Below, piece by piece: positions 18,953-27,730 of a stretch of 64,000 nucleotides of DNA; position 1 is the stretch's first letter; each line of letters begins with the position of its first letter. Location: the NCBI GenBank assembly GCA_028690445.1, contig JAQVBE010000004.1, positions 97,181 through 161,180 of the forward strand, read 5' to 3'. Below the pieces are notes generated by a model, which was not told the DNA's origin, did no database searches, and saw nothing but the letters and a program-made list of their open reading frames with translations. The translations under genes were made by a program, and so were the position numbers. Source of the DNA: Aliarcobacter sp. Lineage in GTDB: Bacteria > Campylobacterota > Campylobacteria > Campylobacterales > Arcobacteraceae.

Positions 18953-20168
18953 ACTCTCCTCCTATTATTGTTTTATCTACAAATTTTGTATGCAAAATAA
19001 TTTGCATAGGTAAATCTTCCATATCTTCCACTTTATCTGGTAAAGAAAAAGTTATCATATCAGCATCAAACTCTTTTTGAAGAGTTCCTTTGTTTAATCC
19101 TAGTGCCCTAGCACCATTTAATGTTGCTGCTTTTAATAAAATATTTGAAAAATTAACAATATTTTTATCACTATGCATCATTAAAGCATTTCTTAACTCA
19201 TCAAACATTGATAAAGAATTATTTGAACTAAGTCCATCTGTTCCTATTGAAAAAGGAATATCTTCTAGTTTTGATAAATCTAATTTACTATTATTTAAAA
19301 CTCTATTAGAAGTTACGCAATGATTAATACTTGCACCTAAATTTCTAATTTTTTCTAAATCAACCTCACTTGCTTCTACACAATGAGTGAAAGAAAGATT
19401 TTTTATATTTGAAAATAGATTTAAAAACTCCATTGGTTTTGTAACTGCTTTTTCTTGTCCTAAAAAGTTTTTAAAAAAATCTAAAAAAGAACCTTCATCT
19501 TTATGAAGCCACAAAAACTCTTCTGGTGATTCTAAGAAATGGGAACTAACAGCTAAATTTTGAGTTCTTGCTAAATTCAAAGTTTCTCTAACTAAAAAAG
19601 GATGAACTGAATATGGTGAATGAATTGCAATTGCAGGTATAAAATTCTTAGATTTTAATTTTTTTGCACTGTTTAATCTATCTTTAAAATCAGCAAACAA
19701 AGTATCAACCATATCACCTTTTGAACCGATTACTTCACAAAAAAATACTGTATTAATTGGACTTTTCACACAAGGTTCCATATCAAAAGAGTACGAAGAA
19801 ATCGCTCCAATGGTTGTTGTTCCTGTTTTTTTCATTCTATCAAGTTTTGTGGAAATTAATTTTTTATCAGCTTTATTTATTAAATCATCTCTATTTTTAA
19901 TCACAGAATTTAACCACGACATAAAATTACCATATTTTAAAGTAGTTGTATTTGAACTAAACTCTAAATGTACATGGGAATTTATAAGTCCTGGCATTAA
20001 AACTGAATTTTCTTCAAGTTTTAGTATTTCAATATTTGGATATTTTTTTTCTATGTTAATTAAAGTATCAATTTTAACTATTTTATCATCAAAAACAACT
20101 GCACCATTTTTAATGATACGATTGTTTTCATCACAAGTTACGATCCAATTTGCACTTATTATCTTCAT
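18945..20168 (-). CDS. COG0402 amidohydrolase, probable aminodeoxyfutalosine deaminase type
   Basis: A 407-aa metal-dependent deaminase/chlorohydrolase-family enzyme. The metal site is visible: PGLINSHVHLEF (HxH), AIHSPYSVHP, SHFLESPEEFLWL (H and E), and SIGTDGLSSNNSLSMFDEL (D). In Campylobacterota, relatives of this family deaminate 6-amino-6-deoxyfutalosine in menaquinone biosynthesis. I infer that function, but other adenosine-like substrates fit as well. The ATG at 20168 is chosen over a TTG one codon earlier; no clear ribosome site is seen. It lies 9 bases downstream of aroQ. Confidence 0.75.
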   Translation of the reverse strand: MKIISANWIVTCDENNRIIKNGAVVFDDKIVKIDTLINIEKKYPNIEILKLEENSVLMPGLINSHVHLEFSSNTTTLKYGNFMSWLNSVIKNRDDLINKADKKLISTKLDRMKKTGTTTIGAISSYSFDMEPCVKSPINTVFFCEVIGSKGDMVDTLFADFKDRLNSAKKLKSKNFIPAIAIHSPYSVHPFLVRETLNLARTQNLAVSSHFLESPEEFLWLHKDEGSFLDFFKNFLGQEKAVTKPMEFLNLFSNIKNLSFTHCVEASEVDLEKIRNLGASINHCVTSNRVLNNSKLDLSKLEDIPFSIGTDGLSSNNSLSMFDELRNALMMHSDKNIVNFSNILLKAATLNGARALGLNKGTLQKEFDADMITFSLPDKVEDMEDLPMQIILHTKFVDKTIIGGEFV

Positions 20169-20177
20169 CAATAATTA

Positions 20178-20648
20178 TTATGCATTATCTTGTTGTGCTT
20201 GAGTAACTGCTTTAATTTCACTAATTATTTGCATTAAAGCAATTAATCCCATATGATAACCAAAAGGTCCAAATCCTGAAATAACACCTGTTGAAGCACC
20301 TGCTGTTATTGATTTTTGTCTAAACTCTTCTCTTTTATAAATATTTGAAATGTGTACTTCTACAACTGGCATTGCAACTGCACTTAAAGCATCTTTTATA
20401 GCTATTGATGTGTGAGAATAGGCAGCTGGATTTATCATAATTCCATCAACAGTTCCTAAACATTCTTGAATTCTATCAATAATTTCACCCTCAAGATTTG
20501 ATTGAAAAAATTCAATTTCAACTCCATTTTGTCCTGCAGCTGTTTTTAATTGGTCATGAATTTGTTCCAATCCCATTGAACCATAAATGTGTTGTTCTCT
20601 AATTCCTAACATATTTAGGTTTGGACCTTGAATTACGGCAATTTTCAT
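20178..20648 (-). CDS. aroQ: 3-dehydroquinate dehydratase, type II
   Basis: A 156-aa type II dehydroquinase, the third step of the shikimate pathway (3-dehydroquinate to 3-dehydroshikimate). Motifs: [17 protein letters not shown] with the catalytic Tyr, [12 protein letters not shown], and [15 protein letters not shown]. Length is typical. It starts the aroQ-deaminase-sppA operon and is divergent from the M24 peptidase gene. Confidence 0.95.
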   Translation of the reverse strand: MKIAVIQGPNLNMLGIREQHIYGSMGLEQIHDQLKTAAGQNGVEIEFFQSNLEGEIIDRIQECLGTVDGIMINPAAYSHTSIAIKDALSAVAMPVVEVHISNIYKREEFRQKSITAGASTGVISGFGPFGYHMGLIALMQIISEIKAVTQAQQDNA

Positions 20649-20724
20649 ATTATATTCCTTTTATAAATTTTAGGTAAGATTATAATAAAATTTATGTTAA
20701 ACGATACCAAATTAAAGGCTTTTT

Positions 20725-21750
20725 ATGAAAAACTTTATTCTTCAAAATGAAAATGCAATCTATTTTGAATGCAAATTTTCATGTGATAATGTAATCTTCT
20801 TAAATCTTAATGATGAAAAATATTTTATAACAGATGCAAGATATGTTACAGAGGCTAAAGAATATGCAAAAAATTGTCAAATTATAGAATCATCAAATCT
20901 ACTAGAAACAACTAAAGAAATTTTAAAAAAAAATAAAATAAAAAAACTTATATTTGATCCAAATGATTTCACATATGCCACATATATAAAATTAAGTGAA
21001 CATCTAAAAACTCAATTTATTGAAAAAGCAAATTTTTCGAAACTAAAAAGAATCATTAAATCAGACAAAGAAATAATTCTTCTAAAAAAAGCGGCAATTG
21101 CTGGACGAGAAGGATTTAAAGAATTAGCAAAATTTATTAGAAAAAATGGCTTTAATCAAAATGAACAATTTTTATATTTCAAAGCTTTTGAAAAAATGAG
21201 TCAAATTGGAAAACTTGATATTAGTTTTGAACCAATTGTTGCAATAAATGAAAATGCAGCAAAACCCCATGCCCTTCCTACGACTAAAAAATTAAAACTT
21301 AATGATTTAATTCTTGTTGATGCTGGAATAAAATATAAAAGATATTGTTCTGATAGAACCTGTACAAGTATTGTTGATTTTGAAAAATTCTCTTTTAAAA
21401 GAGAGCAAAAATTCAAAAATGAAAAACATCAAAAAGTTTATGATATTGTTTTAAAAGCTCAATTAAATGCAATTGAAAAAGCTAGAGTTGGAATGAAAGC
21501 TAGCGAAGTTGATAAATTAACTAGAGATGTAATAGAAAAAGCTGGTTTTGGAAAATATTTTATTCATAGCACTGGGCATGGAGTAGGACTTGATATTCAT
21601 GAATTTCCAAATATAAATTCAAAATCTGATGTAATTATAGAAGAAAATATGGTTTTTACAATAGAACCTGGTATTTATCTTCCGAATGAATTTGGTGTTA
21701 GAATTGAAGATACAATTGTAATGCAAAAAGGTAAAGCAGTAATACTTTAA
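20725..21750 (+). CDS. M24-family aminopeptidase (Xaa-Pro peptidase type)
   Basis: A 341-aa metallopeptidase. An N-terminal creatinase-like half (1-115) is followed by the pita-bread catalytic domain with the two-metal ligands: DAGIKYKRYCSD (two Asp), HSTGHGVGLDIHEFP (His), TIEPGIY (Glu), and GVRIEDTIV (Glu). It is predicted to remove N-terminal residues ahead of proline in the cytoplasm. It heads a run with folK and mnmA. Confidence 0.9.
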   Translation: MKNFILQNENAIYFECKFSCDNVIFLNLNDEKYFITDARYVTEAKEYAKNCQIIESSNLLETTKEILKKNKIKKLIFDPNDFTYATYIKLSEHLKTQFIEKANFSKLKRIIKSDKEIILLKKAAIAGREGFKELAKFIRKNGFNQNEQFLYFKAFEKMSQIGKLDISFEPIVAINENAAKPHALPTTKKLKLNDLILVDAGIKYKRYCSDRTCTSIVDFEKFSFKREQKFKNEKHQKVYDIVLKAQLNAIEKARVGMKASEVDKLTRDVIEKAGFGKYFIHSTGHGVGLDIHEFPNINSKSDVIIEENMVFTIEPGIYLPNEFGVRIEDTIVMQKGKAVIL

Positions 21751-21812
21751 ATTAAAAAAATATCAAAAATATACTTGACTTATTTAATAAGTTTGGTATT
21801 TTAAGAAGAAAT

Positions 21813-22292
21813 ATGAAAAAAAAATTAACACAAAATTTAACACTTTTTTATACTGCTAATTTTCCCAAAAAGTTCAATAGTAATTCAACTAAAAGATATA
21901 CAGTAATTATGGGAATTGGGGGAAATATTGGAGATACAAAAAAAATATTTGATAAATTAATCTTATGTTTAAAAAAAGATTCAAGATTTACTTTACTTAT
22001 AACTTCACCACTTTTAAGAAACCCTCCCTTTGGTTTCTTAGAACAAAACGACTTTCTAAATGGTATAATTCGCCTCAAAACAAATCTTTGTCCTAAAGAC
22101 TTTTTAAAAGCAATGCAAAGATATGAAAACAAATTCGGAAGAAAGCGATCCTTTCAAGATGCGCCTAGAACCTTGGATATAGATATAATATTTTTTGATG
22201 ATAAGAAAATAAATACAGAAAATTTAATTATACCTCATAAAAATTGGGCAAGTAGAGAGTCAGTGATTATTCCTTTAAAAAGGATGAAATAA
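21813..22292 (+). CDS. folK: 2-amino-4-hydroxy-6-hydroxymethyldihydropteridine pyrophosphokinase
   Basis: A 159-aa HPPK of the folate pathway, transferring pyrophosphate from ATP to hydroxymethyldihydropterin. It has GIGGNIGDTKKIF, RNPPFGFLEQNDFLNG, and the signature APRTLDIDIIFFDD with the magnesium-binding Asp pair. About 28 extra residues precede the domain. The stop shares one base with the mnmA start. Confidence 0.92.
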   Translation: MKKKLTQNLTLFYTANFPKKFNSNSTKRYTVIMGIGGNIGDTKKIFDKLILCLKKDSRFTLLITSPLLRNPPFGFLEQNDFLNGIIRLKTNLCPKDFLKAMQRYENKFGRKRSFQDAPRTLDIDIIFFDDKKINTENLIIPHKNWASRESVIIPLKRMK

Positions 22293-23326
22293 TGAATAAA
22301 AAAGTAATGATTGGTATGAGTGGTGGAATTGATTCATCAGTAACTGCTTATATGCTACAAAAAGAAGGATATGAAGTTGAGGGTGTTTATCTAAAACTTC
22401 ACAATAGAACAGATGGTTATCACGAAAGAAACCTTGGATACATCGAAGATGTAGCAAAATTCTTAAATATTAAATATCACATTTTAGATTTAGCAGATAA
22501 ATTTACAGCTGAAATTTATGATTATTTTGTTGAAGCTTACCTAGAAGGAACAACTCCTAATCCTTGTGTTAAATGTAATAAAAATATAAAATTCGGTGCA
22601 ATGCTAAAATTTGCTCAAGAAAATGGAGCTAATTATTTAGCAACTGGACATTATGCAAAAACTGATGGTAAATTTTTCTATGAAGCTGATGATAAAACAA
22701 AAGATCAAAGTTATTTTTTATCACAAGTAGATAAATCTGCACTTCCTTTTATGATGTTTCCTTTAAGTACATATAAAAAAGAGGATATTGTAAAATTTGG
22801 AGCAACTCTTTCAAGTGTATATAAAAAAATTACAGAAAAAAGCGAATCACAAGAAATTTGTTTTGTTGAAACAGTATATACAGATGTTGTAAAAAAACAT
22901 GCGAATATTGATGTTCCTGGACTTGTACTTGATGAAGAAGGAAATGTAGTAGGTAAGCATAAAGGTTACGCGCACTATACAATAGGAAAAAGAAGAGGAT
23001 TTACAGTTAATGGAGCACATGATCCACATTTTGTTACAAAATTAAATCCAAAAGACAATACTATAGTTGTGGGGAAAAAAGCTGCATTAGAAGTAAATGA
23101 AGTAGTCGGTCAAAATTTAAATATGTTTATTGACGATATTGAGTTTTCTTGTAGTGTAAAATTAAGATACCGTTCTATATCAACACCATGTAAAGTAAAA
23201 ATTGAAAATCAAAAAGCATATATAACTTTAGAAAAACCAGCTTTTGGAGTTGCTGCTGGACAATTAGCTGTATTTTATGATGGACAAAAAGTAATTGGAA
23301 GTGCTTGGATTGAGAGTGCTAAATAA
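22292..23326 (+). CDS. mnmA: tRNA-specific 2-thiouridylase MnmA
   Basis: A 344-aa enzyme making 2-thiouridine at position 34 of Lys, Glu and Gln tRNAs. The PP-loop GMSGGIDSSVTAYML sits at the N-terminus. The two catalytic cysteines are in NPCVKCNKNIKF and in QEICFVE. The C-terminal beta domain is complete. It is translationally coupled to folK and ends at a strong convergent terminator. Confidence 0.95.
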   Translation: MNKKVMIGMSGGIDSSVTAYMLQKEGYEVEGVYLKLHNRTDGYHERNLGYIEDVAKFLNIKYHILDLADKFTAEIYDYFVEAYLEGTTPNPCVKCNKNIKFGAMLKFAQENGANYLATGHYAKTDGKFFYEADDKTKDQSYFLSQVDKSALPFMMFPLSTYKKEDIVKFGATLSSVYKKITEKSESQEICFVETVYTDVVKKHANIDVPGLVLDEEGNVVGKHKGYAHYTIGKRRGFTVNGAHDPHFVTKLNPKDNTIVVGKKAALEVNEVVGQNLNMFIDDIEFSCSVKLRYRSISTPCKVKIENQKAYITLEKPAFGVAAGQLAVFYDGQKVIGSAWIESAK

Positions 23327-23350
23327 ATTTAAAAAAATTTATTTGATTTT

Positions 23351-23383
23351 TATATGAGTTGACTTTAATAGTCAACTCATATA
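23351..23383. terminator. Bidirectional terminator between mnmA and the TorF-type porin
   Basis: A 14-bp perfect stem (TATATGAGTTGACT / AGTCAACTCATATA) with a 5-base loop lies between two convergent genes. Confidence 0.75.
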
Positions 23384-23387
23384 TTAT

Positions 23388-24059
23388 CTAAAATGAATAT
23401 TTTGCTGTTACAAATAGATTTTTTTCATCTTTGTCATTTGAAGCATCTGAATTAAACGAAGCATAAACAAGTGCTAATTTAATTGCTTGTTCTTCTATTT
23501 TAACAGATTTACTTACTCCGACTGTATAATTAGTTCCTATATCTTCATAATCCCCATAACTAGTATCTAAACTTAAGATTTTAAAGTCATACGATGCAGT
23601 TGCTTCAGCATAAGATGGTTTATGTCCACCCCATTCTTGATACACTGTTTGTAAATAAGATGTACCTAATGTTAAATCTCCTATAAGATAACCTAATGTA
23701 AGTTTTGCTTCATCAAAATCAGATTCATCATGTGAATCAGGATACATAATTTTTGTATAAGAGAAATCATATGAAAAATCATTAATTATATTACTATAAC
23801 CAATATATGCGTCTAATTCAAAATTTGCTTCTGTACCAAAATCTACATTTGAAGCCCAAGTACCTGCATAAAAACCATTATATTTTAAATCAGCTCCACC
23901 ATTAACAGATGATTTATCTTTTGTTTGAGTCATACCTCTCCAAATATAATTTGAAGTAGCCCCAACATTACCACTTACTTCTAATTCATTTGCTTGTATT
24001 ATTGATACAGAACCCAGTGTACCTAGAGCTAATAAAGCTACTAAACTTAATTTTTTCAT
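23388..24059 (-). CDS. TorF-family putative porin
   Basis: A 223-aa exported protein with a signal peptide (cleavage probably after SIIQANA-like residues near 23). Then comes the family start VSGNVGATSNYIWRGMTQT, followed by amphipathic beta strands and a C-terminal aromatic residue (VTAKYSF), typical of outer-membrane beta barrels. The family was defined by such glycine/aromatic barrels and its substrate is unknown. A single gene, with its own upstream region of about 220 bases. Confidence 0.85.
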   Translation of the reverse strand: MKKLSLVALLALGTLGSVSIIQANELEVSGNVGATSNYIWRGMTQTKDKSSVNGGADLKYNGFYAGTWASNVDFGTEANFELDAYIGYSNIINDFSYDFSYTKIMYPDSHDESDFDEAKLTLGYLIGDLTLGTSYLQTVYQEWGGHKPSYAEATASYDFKILSLDTSYGDYEDIGTNYTVGVSKSVKIEEQAIKLALVYASFNSDASNDKDEKNLFVTAKYSF

Positions 24060-24250
24060 AATTTTTCCTTATTATTATTTATAAAAATTTTCATTTCTGG
24101 AAAAGATTTATCTTAGAAGAACAAAAAAATTATAACATTAAGTAAACAGATTGAAAACACATTTATTGTATATTTTTTATGCAATATTTTTATTATTAAA
24201 TTTATAACAAATAAGTAGAGAAATTAGGAAAAGAGATTAATTATTTACAT

Positions 24251-24274
24251 AATTTAGGAAATTCTTCCTAAATT
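24251..24274 (-). terminator. Terminator of the opr-type porin gene
   Basis: A 10-bp stem (AATTTAGGAA / TTCCTAAATT) with a 4-base loop lies 10 bases after the porin stop on the minus strand. Confidence 0.65.
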
Positions 24275-24283
24275 ATATTTATA

Positions 24284-25396
24284 TTAGAATGTATATTCTA
24301 GACTTGCTAACGTATATTTATCATCTTTATATGTTGCATCACTTGTATCCTCATCAACATCTCCATATAAAATAGTTGCTGTTAAAGATTCTGTTATTGG
24401 ATAAGATGCTGTTAAATTTAATTCTTTTTCTTTAGAATCATTTATTCCATAAGTTGTTACACCATATAATGCACCTAACTCTACATCTGCAATTGTATAT
24501 CCTAAAGAACCATATGCAGTTCTTGCGTCTGGATCGTACGTTCTATTTCCTGTATCAAATGGAGAAATGTTGTCACCACCAATAGCCATACTTCCCGCAC
24601 CAATATCTTTATCAGTTTTGATATAACCAACAGCTGCTGAAACTCCTACTAAAGTTGTATTTAATTCAACATGTCCTATTGAACCATCTGATTGAGTATC
24701 CTCGCTTGATACTGCATAATGTGCTATTACACCAAAATAATCAGTTGTAAATGTTGTTTTTAATCCATACCAATCAGCAACATCTGGAGCTGAATATGCA
24801 TAAGGGTTAAATTCTAGACCTTGTAAACCAGCATATTTAACATCTAAAACATAAACACCTTTATCCCCATTTAAATCACTAAATTTTTTACTTTTATCAA
24901 TTCCAGATTCAGCTTGTCTTTCTGAGTATCCCAAAACTATTGTAGTATCAGGAATTGCAGTAATTTCAGCGACTACTGCCTCATTATAATCACCTAACCA
25001 TTCCAAATCTATAGCTTGTCTACCAGCTGTTAATGAAAATCCATCCATTCCATATTTAATGTAAGCTTCTGTCATTAAAGAATTATTTTCATAAGCATTA
25101 TCATAATCGCTATTCTCAAATTCACCTAAATAAAGGTTTCCTTTAAATTCAGCTTTAGCACTTAATCCATAAAACGATGCAGTTTCATAAGCTACCGTTC
25201 CATTTCCATTTCCAAATCCAGAATCTTTTGCCCTATCTTTATAATCATGTTTTTCACCATATAAAGCTACACTTCCCGAAACTTTCCCATTCTTAAATGC
25301 TGAATCAATTGTGTCTGCTCCAAAAGTTGCAGAAGTACTTAACAATAATCCACAAGCTACTAAACTTATTCTCTTATCTTTTAATAGATTTTTCAT
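24284..25396 (-). CDS. Opr-family outer-membrane porin
   Basis: A 370-aa predicted porin. A signal peptide (LVACGLLLSTSATFGA, about 1-27) is followed by alternating strands and a C-terminal SLEYTF with terminal Phe, the barrel-assembly signal. TAGRQAIDLEWLGDYNEAV in the constriction-side region is like Opr/OprD-type porins of Campylobacterota. It is the likely general or organic-acid diffusion channel. A Fur-box-like sequence overlaps the -35 region, so iron may affect expression. Confidence 0.85.
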   Translation of the reverse strand: MKNLLKDKRISLVACGLLLSTSATFGADTIDSAFKNGKVSGSVALYGEKHDYKDRAKDSGFGNGNGTVAYETASFYGLSAKAEFKGNLYLGEFENSDYDNAYENNSLMTEAYIKYGMDGFSLTAGRQAIDLEWLGDYNEAVVAEITAIPDTTIVLGYSERQAESGIDKSKKFSDLNGDKGVYVLDVKYAGLQGLEFNPYAYSAPDVADWYGLKTTFTTDYFGVIAHYAVSSEDTQSDGSIGHVELNTTLVGVSAAVGYIKTDKDIGAGSMAIGGDNISPFDTGNRTYDPDARTAYGSLGYTIADVELGALYGVTTYGINDSKEKELNLTASYPITESLTATILYGDVDEDTSDATYKDDKYTLASLEYTF

Positions 25397-25430
25397 TTTT
25401 TTCCTTGTAAATAAATATAATACAAATTAA

Positions 25431-25436
25431 ATTATA
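25431..25436 (-). promoter_or_regulatory. -10 box of the Opr-type porin
   Basis: TATAAT on the minus strand lies 34 bases upstream of the start codon. The Fur-like site at 25456-25474 occupies its -35 region. Confidence 0.5.
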
Positions 25437-25455
25437 TTAGTTATTCTTTTTAATT

Positions 25456-25474
25456 ATCATTGATAATCATTATT
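25456..25474. promoter_or_regulatory. Fur-box-like operator
   Basis: This 19-base stretch matches the classical Fur consensus (GATAATGATAATCATTATC) at 14 of 19 positions, including 12 consecutive matches (GATAATCATTAT). It overlaps the -35 position of the porin promoter and lies 93 bases upstream of prs. In AT-rich DNA such matches can occur by chance. Confidence 0.45.
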
Positions 25475-25566
25475 ATAATATTTTTTATATTAATTTTTCA
25501 TTAACTTAATATTCATTAAGTACACTTTAGATAATATTCGAAATCAATAAAATGTAAGGAATCTTT

Positions 25567-26499
25567 ATGTCAACATTTAAACTTTTTAGTGGTTCAGCTA
25601 ACCCTGAATTTGCAACAAAAGTAGCAGAATATTTAGGAATGTGTGTTTCTAATGCAACTCTTAATAAATTTAGTGATGGAGAAATCTCTGTTCAAATTAC
25701 TGAAAGCGTAAGAGGACAAGATGTATTTATAATCCAACCAACTTGCGCACCAACAAACGATAATTTAATGGAATTATTAATTATGGTAGATGCACTAAAA
25801 AGATCAAGTGCTAAATCTATTTCTGCTGTTATTCCATATTATGGATATGCAAGACAAGATAGAAAAGCAGCTCCTAGAGTTCCAATAACTGCAAAATTAG
25901 TTGCTGATATCTTAGAAAAAGCTGGTATTACTAGAGTTGTAACTATTGATTTACATGCAGCTCAAATTCAAGGTTTCTTTAATATTCCAGCTGATAATTT
26001 ATTTGGTTCTATTTTATTCAAAAATTATATTAAATCTAAAAATTTGAAAAACCCAATCATTGCAAGTCCAGATATTGGAGGAGTAACTCGTGCTAGATCT
26101 TATGCAGATAAATTAGGTTATGATTTAGTTATAGTTGACAAAAAAAGAGAAAAAGCAAATGTATCTGAAGTTATGAATATCATTGGTGATGTTAAGGGTA
26201 TGGATGTAATTTTAGTAGATGATATGGTTGATACTGCTGGAACTTTAGTAAAAGCAGCTGAAGCTTTAAAGAAAAAAGGTGCAAATTCTGTAATGGCATG
26301 TTGTACTCATGGAGTTTTAAGTGGGCCAGCTTATGAAAGAGTTGAAAAAGGTGAATTGGATGAATTAGTTATTTCTGACACAATTCCTACACGAAAAAAT
26401 GCTAAAAAAATAACTGTATTAACAGCTTCAACTATGATTGGAGAAGCCATAAGAAGGATTCATAATAACGAATCTGTTAATTCAATTTTTATCGCGTAA
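25567..26499 (+). CDS. prs: Ribose-phosphate pyrophosphokinase
   Basis: A 310-aa PRPP synthetase (ribose-5-phosphate + ATP to PRPP + AMP), feeding nucleotide, histidine and tryptophan synthesis. Motifs: FSDGEISVQI, DLHAAQIQGFF (metal site), the PRPP loop VDDMVDTAGTL, and PYYGYARQDRKA. Standard length. ATGTAAGGAATC gives the ribosome site. Divergent from the porin. Confidence 0.97.
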   Translation: MSTFKLFSGSANPEFATKVAEYLGMCVSNATLNKFSDGEISVQITESVRGQDVFIIQPTCAPTNDNLMELLIMVDALKRSSAKSISAVIPYYGYARQDRKAAPRVPITAKLVADILEKAGITRVVTIDLHAAQIQGFFNIPADNLFGSILFKNYIKSKNLKNPIIASPDIGGVTRARSYADKLGYDLVIVDKKREKANVSEVMNIIGDVKGMDVILVDDMVDTAGTLVKAAEALKKKGANSVMACCTHGVLSGPAYERVEKGELDELVISDTIPTRKNAKKITVLTASTMIGEAIRRIHNNESVNSIFIA

Positions 26500-26521
26500 T
26501 GCAAGATTAAAATTTTTTTGC

Positions 26522-26527
26522 TATAAT
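26522..26527 (+). promoter_or_regulatory. -10 box of the OmpA-family gene
   Basis: TTTTTTTGCTATAATG is a textbook Campylobacterota promoter: a T-rich upstream tract, an extended TGC, and TATAAT. It lies 34 bases before the start codon. Confidence 0.75.
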
Positions 26528-26560
26528 GCGCAAGATTATCTAATATAAAAAGGAAAAACA

Positions 26561-27580
26561 ATGAAAAAAATTTTATTATCGACTGTTGCTTGTGCAACAA
26601 TGATGTTGGCTGCAAACTCTAATTACAAATATGAAATTACACCAACAATTGGTGGAGCTTATACTGAAGGTAATTTAGGTTTAGATAGAAATTATGCAAA
26701 TGGTGGATTAAGTTTAGGTTTTAACCAATTTGATTCTTTTATAAATCAAGTTGAACTTGGTTTTTTAAGATCAATTGAAGATGTAAACTATGAAGGTGGA
26801 AACAAAGATTCAGGAATTACAAGAATATTCACTAACTTAGTAAAAGAATATGACTTAACTTCAGATGTATCTTTATATACATTAGTTGGAGCTGGTGTTG
26901 AAATTTTTGATAATGAAGCTAATGGAAATGAAGATGGTCTATTTGGTGAATATGGTGTAGGAATCAAATATAAAATTGCTGACCAATTTGCTTTAAAATT
27001 CGATGTTAGACATTTAATAGAAGCTGATCATGGAGATAATAACTTATTATATAACTTAGGATTTGCTGTTCCATTTGGTGAAGTTGCTAAAGCTGCACCT
27101 GTTGTTGCTGCTGTAGCTCCTGTTGCTGCTAAAGTAGCTCCTGTTGAAGCTCCAAAAGATTCAGATGGTGATGGTGTAATTGATTCATTAGACGAATGTC
27201 CAAATACAATGGCAAAATCAAAAGTTGACAGTGTTGGATGTATGACTTTAGTTAATTTAAATATTAATTTTGATACAAATAAATCTAACATCAAAGATTC
27301 TTATAATACAAGAATAGTTGAATTTGCAAATATGTTAAAAGCAAATCCAAAATTAAAAGCAACAATTGGAGCACATACTGATTCAGTTGGTTCTGATGCT
27401 TATAATCAAAAATTATCTGAAAGAAGAGCTGCTTCTACTGTTGAAGCATTAAAAGCACTTAAAGTAGATGCTTCTAAAATTAAAGCTGTTGGTTACGGTG
27501 AGACTAAACCAGTTGCTTCAAATGATACTGTAGAAGGTAGAGCTGAAAATAGAAGAGTTGAAGCTATAATGAGCAAATAA
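26561..27580 (+). CDS. OmpA-family outer-membrane protein
   Basis: A 339-aa envelope protein. A signal peptide (about 1-18) precedes an N-terminal beta-barrel of about 150 residues, an Ala/Pro/Val-rich linker (about 170-195), a calcium-type thrombospondin-3-like repeat (DSDGDGVIDSLDECPN), and a C-terminal OmpA peptidoglycan-binding domain with NFDTNKSNIK, GAHTDSVGSDAYNQKLSERRA and AENRRVEA. It ties the outer membrane to the wall. Strong promoter and terminator suggest an abundant protein. Confidence 0.92.
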   Translation: MKKILLSTVACATMMLAANSNYKYEITPTIGGAYTEGNLGLDRNYANGGLSLGFNQFDSFINQVELGFLRSIEDVNYEGGNKDSGITRIFTNLVKEYDLTSDVSLYTLVGAGVEIFDNEANGNEDGLFGEYGVGIKYKIADQFALKFDVRHLIEADHGDNNLLYNLGFAVPFGEVAKAAPVVAAVAPVAAKVAPVEAPKDSDGDGVIDSLDECPNTMAKSKVDSVGCMTLVNLNINFDTNKSNIKDSYNTRIVEFANMLKANPKLKATIGAHTDSVGSDAYNQKLSERRAASTVEALKALKVDASKIKAVGYGETKPVASNDTVEGRAENRRVEAIMSK

Positions 27581-27599
27581 TTCTAAATCTTTTTAGAAT

Positions 27600-27633
27600 A
27601 AAAGGGGTTGAGTTTATCTCAGCCCCTTTTTTT
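27600..27633 (+). terminator. Terminator of the OmpA-family gene
   Basis: A GC-containing stem of 13 bp (AAAAGGGGTTGAG with CTCAGCCCCTTTT, one G-U pair) ends in a run of seven or more T. Confidence 0.9.
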
Positions 27634-27678
27634 ATTTCTACTCAATTTATATTTAACAATAAACTTACAAAATTTTAG

Positions 27679-27696
27679 ATATAATCGCGATTATAT
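27679..27696. promoter_or_regulatory. 18-bp perfect palindrome over the lepA -10 box
   Basis: ATATAATCG is followed directly by its reverse complement CGATTATAT. The TATAAT at 27680-27685 is a good -10 for lepA, so a dimeric protein bound to the palindrome would cover the promoter. No regulator is identified. Confidence 0.45.
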
Positions 27697-27730
27697 AAAT
27701 AAAACAATAAACAAATCATAGGAATTACCC

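Noticed and set aside
19810-20202. A 130-codon open frame antisense to the deaminase gene.
   Set aside because: It lies wholly on the other strand of a well-supported gene, has no ribosome site and no recognisable domain.
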